From positions 6,177,623 through 6,241,622 of the forward strand of contig NC_063053.1 of the NCBI RefSeq assembly GCF_018812025.1: DNA of 64,000 nt. Direction: 5' to 3'. A program made the position numbers and the translations under genes. Shown piece after piece: positions 60,237 to 64,000 of the stretch. The first letter of the stretch is position 1. The number at the start of each line of letters is the position of its first letter. The stretch is from Megalobrama amblycephala (lineage: Eukaryota > Chordata > Actinopteri > Cypriniformes > Xenocyprididae). Below the pieces are notes generated by a model. The model searched no databases. It was not told where the DNA came from and saw only the letters and a list, made by a program, of their open reading frames with translations.

Positions 60237-60371
60237 GTGAGTAAATGTTTGTAGGAGTTGGTTCGTGTGTGTTTGTTTGTTCAGCACATGGCCGGGAGGA
60301 GAGGTGTGAAGGTCGAGTTAGGAGTAAAACACGGGCAGAAGGAAACTTCTTCCTACAATATATAAAGCATA

Positions 60372-61305
60372 CACTCTAAAAAACACTGGGTTAAAAACAA
60401 CCCAATTTGGGTTGCTTTCAACCCAAGGGCTGGGTAAATATAGGAAATACAGAACACATGTTTGGTTAATTTTACCCAGCAAATTGGGTTGTTTATTTAA
60501 CCCAGCATAATGGGTTGATACATACTTGAATTAATGTTTACGGATTAACTTAACTTCTCTAAACTTTTTTTAACTACTCCACACAGCCACTGATTTGCAT
60601 GATAATTCCTTTATTTTCAATCATATTTGATAATATAGCATATTGTATAGCGTTTTTAATACATATTTCCTACATTTAAGCTTGTTTAACAAATATTAGA
60701 AGTAAAAATTAAACATTTAGAAGTTATTCAAGTGTAATCGACCAGTCTCTGTTGTCCTGTTTCCACCGTAACGCCGCTGGATCTCGTGCTGGAGATGGCT
60801 CGTGTTTGGTGGGGAAACTGCTCACTTCAGCCGAAATATGCTGTGACTGACTCCATAAATAATCAGTGTACAATTCTGAGAACATATTTTAACATCCAAA
60901 GTATTTATATTCTGTATCTTTTTGAATAAAATCATAACATTTTATGCAAGGCATCAGATGTTTCCATCTCGCGAAAAGGCCGACGCAACACTCGTTTAGG
61001 TGACTCACATGACGCCCATGTATGTTGCTTTGCATAAAATTAAACAATATACAGAAGAATAATGAATTTTTAGATAAAATAAAATGTACACAAACCTGTA
61101 TTTTACCGAAGACATGCAACAATTTGATGGAGCTGCTCTGCTCTTTCCTGAAGAGGTTGCAAAAAGCCTGTGATAAATAACTCAACCCCTGGGTTGTTAC
61201 GTTTGACCCAGAATCTGGGTAAAACAAAAACTACTCAAACACTGGGTTTTTACGTCTAACCCAGGAGCTGGGTAACACAAAAACTACCCAAACACTGGAA
61301 AAATC
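60372..61305. mobile_element. AACCCAGC-type MITE, copy 4, divergent
   Basis: It begins ACACTGGGTTAAAAACAACC and ends with ACCCAAACACTGG. Several AACCCAG and CTGGGTT motifs lie near both ends with a unique-looking AT-rich middle. It lies 140 bp after slc4a11 exon 2. Confidence 0.5.
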
Positions 61306-61429
61306 CCAAGCAAATGTGCCTGGAAATGTTGTCTGTAAAATAAAATGTGTAAAATTTTGTTCAGATTTCTCAAGTATTTTCTCATTATGCCATTTCAGAA
61401 ATCACTATGTCATCTCTCTCTCTCTCTCG

Positions 61430-61930
61430 GTTCAATTCAAGGGGCTGTTGTTTATACGTATGTAATTATAACAAAGTAATGGGGGTATTTTCAATAAATG
61501 AGTTAATTTGTTCATGAATAGGCTCTCAGCGAATCAAACACTTATGAATATGATCAACCACGGTGCTTTGAGCTTGAAAGAGCCAGCGAGAAAAGGGAAA
61601 AAAGGGGAGCGCCGTCGTCAGGGAGAGGAATATCCTCTCGTCCGCTCACCGTAGGTCCAGGGCGGTAGAGTCAATGAGCACACATGGATTAACAGCCCCC
61701 TCTCCTCTTCAGCTTTACATAGAGAATAATAGAGGGAAGGATTAGTGAATAAATGAATAGATGAGGAGAAAGATATGGAACCGATAGCCACTCACATGCC
61801 ACATTCAGCCAGAGAAGCGAGAACAATAACGAGCTGCCGTGTGTGGATAAATCACAGCTTTAGCCACACTCTGGCTACACAGTCACATCTGTGGGGTATT
61901 AAACCCTAAGAGCAGTTCGTATATAACAGG
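61430..61930. other. Unique-looking intronic block, candidate conserved noncoding element
   Basis: About 500 bp of mixed-composition sequence lack transposon ends and simple repeats, in contrast to both flanks. No exon is seen. Confidence 0.3.
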
Positions 61931-62369
61931 AAAAAGAGAGAAATTAATGGATTATTGAAGCCTTGTTGTTTTTGCGTTGAGGAACTGTCTAATTGTGCTG
62001 AAATGTCAATTTCAGATGTAAAAGAATTAATTAAATGTACAGTACAGCATATTAAATATGGATCTTAACTGTATGGATTATAATAGGATGTAAAATAGAA
62101 AGCCACATGATGAATCAGAGTTCATCATAACAAAAATGAGAAGAAACTAAATTATTTATATAAAATATAATATGTGAATTTTTGGGAATGTCTTTTTTTC
62201 ACTGTAAATTATAGAGTATTTCATAGGTTTTACTTTCAAAACATACATTTGACAGTATTTTACTGTCAAATTACATAACCATTTACAGTTTTTTCACAGT
62301 ATATGTTAAGGTAACTTGCAGTTAACCAATTAACAGGTTTTTACTGCATTTTTACAAGCATTTATTATG

Positions 62370-62447
62370 TATCTGTGTGTGTGTGTGTGTGTGTGTCAGG
62401 GTATAAAAATATAATATTTGTTAAAAAGTGTATGTGGAATGAGGCTG

Positions 62448-62500
<53 letters not shown>

Positions 62501-62556
62501 TCTGTCGGTGTATAAAAATATAATATGTGTTAAAAAGTGTATGTAGATTGAGGCTG

Positions 62557-62605
<49 letters not shown>

Positions 62606-62663
62606 TCTGTGTCGTGTATAAAAATATAATATGTGTTAAAAAGTGTATGTAGATTGAGGCTGT

Positions 62664-62695
<32 letters not shown>

Positions 62696-62753
62696 TCTGT
62701 GTCGGTGTATAAAAATATAATATGTGTTAAAAAGTGTATGTAGATTGAGGCTG

Positions 62754-62806
<53 letters not shown>

Positions 62807-62864
62807 TCTGTGTCGGTGTATACAAATATAATATGTGTTAAAAAGTGTATGTAGATTGAGGCTG

Positions 62865-62935
<71 letters not shown>

Positions 62936-63133
62936 TCTGTGTCGGTGTATAAAAATATAATATGTGTTAAAAAGTGTATGTAGATTGAGGCTGGTGTGTG
63001 TGTGTGTCGGTGTATAAAAATATAATATGTGTTATAAAGTGTATATAGATTGAGGCTTTTGTGTGTGTGTGTGTGTGTATAAAAATATAATATGTGTTAA
63101 AAAGTGTATATAGATTGAGGCTTTTGTGTGTGT

Positions 63134-63186
<53 letters not shown>

Positions 63187-63240
63187 AAAATATAATATAA
63201 TATGTGTTAAAAAGTGTATATATTGAGGCTGTTGTATATG
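62370..63240. repeat. Composite tandem array: (TG)n plus a ~65-bp unit, nine copies
   Basis: Nine copies of a unit containing TATAAAAATATAATATGTG and AAAAAGTGTATGTAGATTGA are separated by (TG)n tracts of varying length. Units start near 62402, 62511, 62615, 62707, 62818, 62947, 63013, 63079 and 63182. Variation is mainly in TG length, so the locus should be highly polymorphic. Confidence 0.9.
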
Positions 63241-63254
63241 AATGTGTCTGTAGC

Positions 63255-64000
63255 CTGGTTTCCATCCCAGGATTTATTGCAAAAAAAATGCAAATTTAAA
63301 ATGTTTAGCGATATAGCTGATGGAAATGTCATTTGTCGATAAAACTTCTCAAATGTCGGCTTTTTCCATTTGTGTTTAGTGCATAAAATCTATATACATA
63401 GTTCAAATGTTGCAAAAATGAGTTTGGAAACACTTTTTGTCTAGAAAAGGGGCTTTAACGTGAATAAATATGGTGTCACATGACAGAATTATGCAGCGTC
63501 CGTGCATTCGTGTGTTGAAGCACTGTTTCTCCCTAACTGTTCATCACAAGGATGAGGAAAATACTGTCTTGAAAATCTCTGCAGCTCAACAAAAATATGC
63601 TGGGTGTCTGTTAAATTAAGGAAGACTGTTGGAGTTTTCAACGCTGACAAATAGAAAGGTCAAATAAAATACACAACTTCTATATCTGAATAAATAAAAG
63701 TAATGCCATAAAATCGTGAGTCTGTCTTATAGATTAATGATTAAACGGGTCTAGGCTACATGACAAATGATAATCGCAGATATGACACTTAAAATAAAAT
63801 AATTTTATAAGTGCAATTTCTTAATATAGAATTTTATCTCAAATAAATTAGGAAAGTAAAGTAGACTCCAAAAAGCTCTAATAACATTTTTGAAATGTTA
63901 TGTGAGAATAAGCTTCAGTTAAGCTAATGCAGACCACTTAAAAATATTTTTTTTGCACATATTTGCTTTGTCGATAACAAAACGGTGCAAAAACTGGATG
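63255..64000. mobile_element. MITE with GGTTTCCATCC-type end, cut by the window edge
   Basis: The left end TGGTTTCCATCCCAGGATTT is matched by an inverted TGCAAAAACTGGATG at the very end of the window. Subterminal TTTTGTCG and CGATAAAA blocks also mirror. The final bases of the right terminus lie outside. Confidence 0.6.

Overview
This 64-kb window is vertebrate nuclear DNA, almost certainly from a cyprinid-like teleost. Genes are split into short exons with GT-AG introns, CA/TG microsatellites are frequent, and the gaps are packed with fish-type DNA transposons: hAT-like MITEs with 8-bp target duplications, TTAA-flanked MITEs, a Tc1-like element and Harbinger remnants. There is also a Sushi-type chromovirus LTR retrotransposon. 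No bacterial or viral genome features were seen, and no tRNA, rRNA or CRISPR.

Three protein-coding genes can be supported. (1) Positions 88-10643 (+) hold 18 exons for the C-terminal ~629 residues of a protein I assign to DNAAF9 (C20orf194/Shulin), a factor for outer-dynein-arm assembly; its 5' half lies left of the window. (2) Positions 17349-25771 (-) hold a complete six-exon reading frame of 850 residues for a kyphoscoliosis-peptidase (KY)-like transglutaminase-fold protein with the Cys-His-Asp triad in place. (3) From 28567 (+) come a candidate first exon and, 31.6 kb further on at 60186, a second exon that matches the start of SLC4A11; the rest lies right of the window. In human, DNAAF9 and SLC4A11 are adjacent and on the same strand, so the two assignments support each other. 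The KY-like gene lies between them on the opposite strand. Its promoter is head-to-head with the slc4a11 candidate promoter, about 2.6 kb apart.

The rest is mostly mobile DNA. The last dnaaf9 intron (8280-10536) holds three elements nested inside one another. The KY-like introns hold Harbinger-like and other MITEs. The presumed 31.6-kb slc4a11 intron holds a 3.2-kb hAT-like MITE (38770-41978) filled with an AT-rich 21-bp satellite that has itself duplicated as a 1152-bp higher-order unit. It also holds several TTAA MITEs, a repeated AACCCAGC palindromic MITE and a 5.4-kb Sushi/Gypsy retrotransposon (50878-56309, minus sense). A relatively repeat-poor block (about 34.8-38.1 kb) and a second one (61.43-61.93 kb) could hold regulatory DNA.

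The most interesting structural signal is in the Sushi element. An 11-nt stretch just inside the 5' LTR is perfectly complementary to an 11-nt stretch inside that LTR, about 30 nt downstream of a TATA-like box. This is the arrangement expected for Tf1/Sushi-type self-primed reverse transcription, in place of a tRNA primer-binding site.
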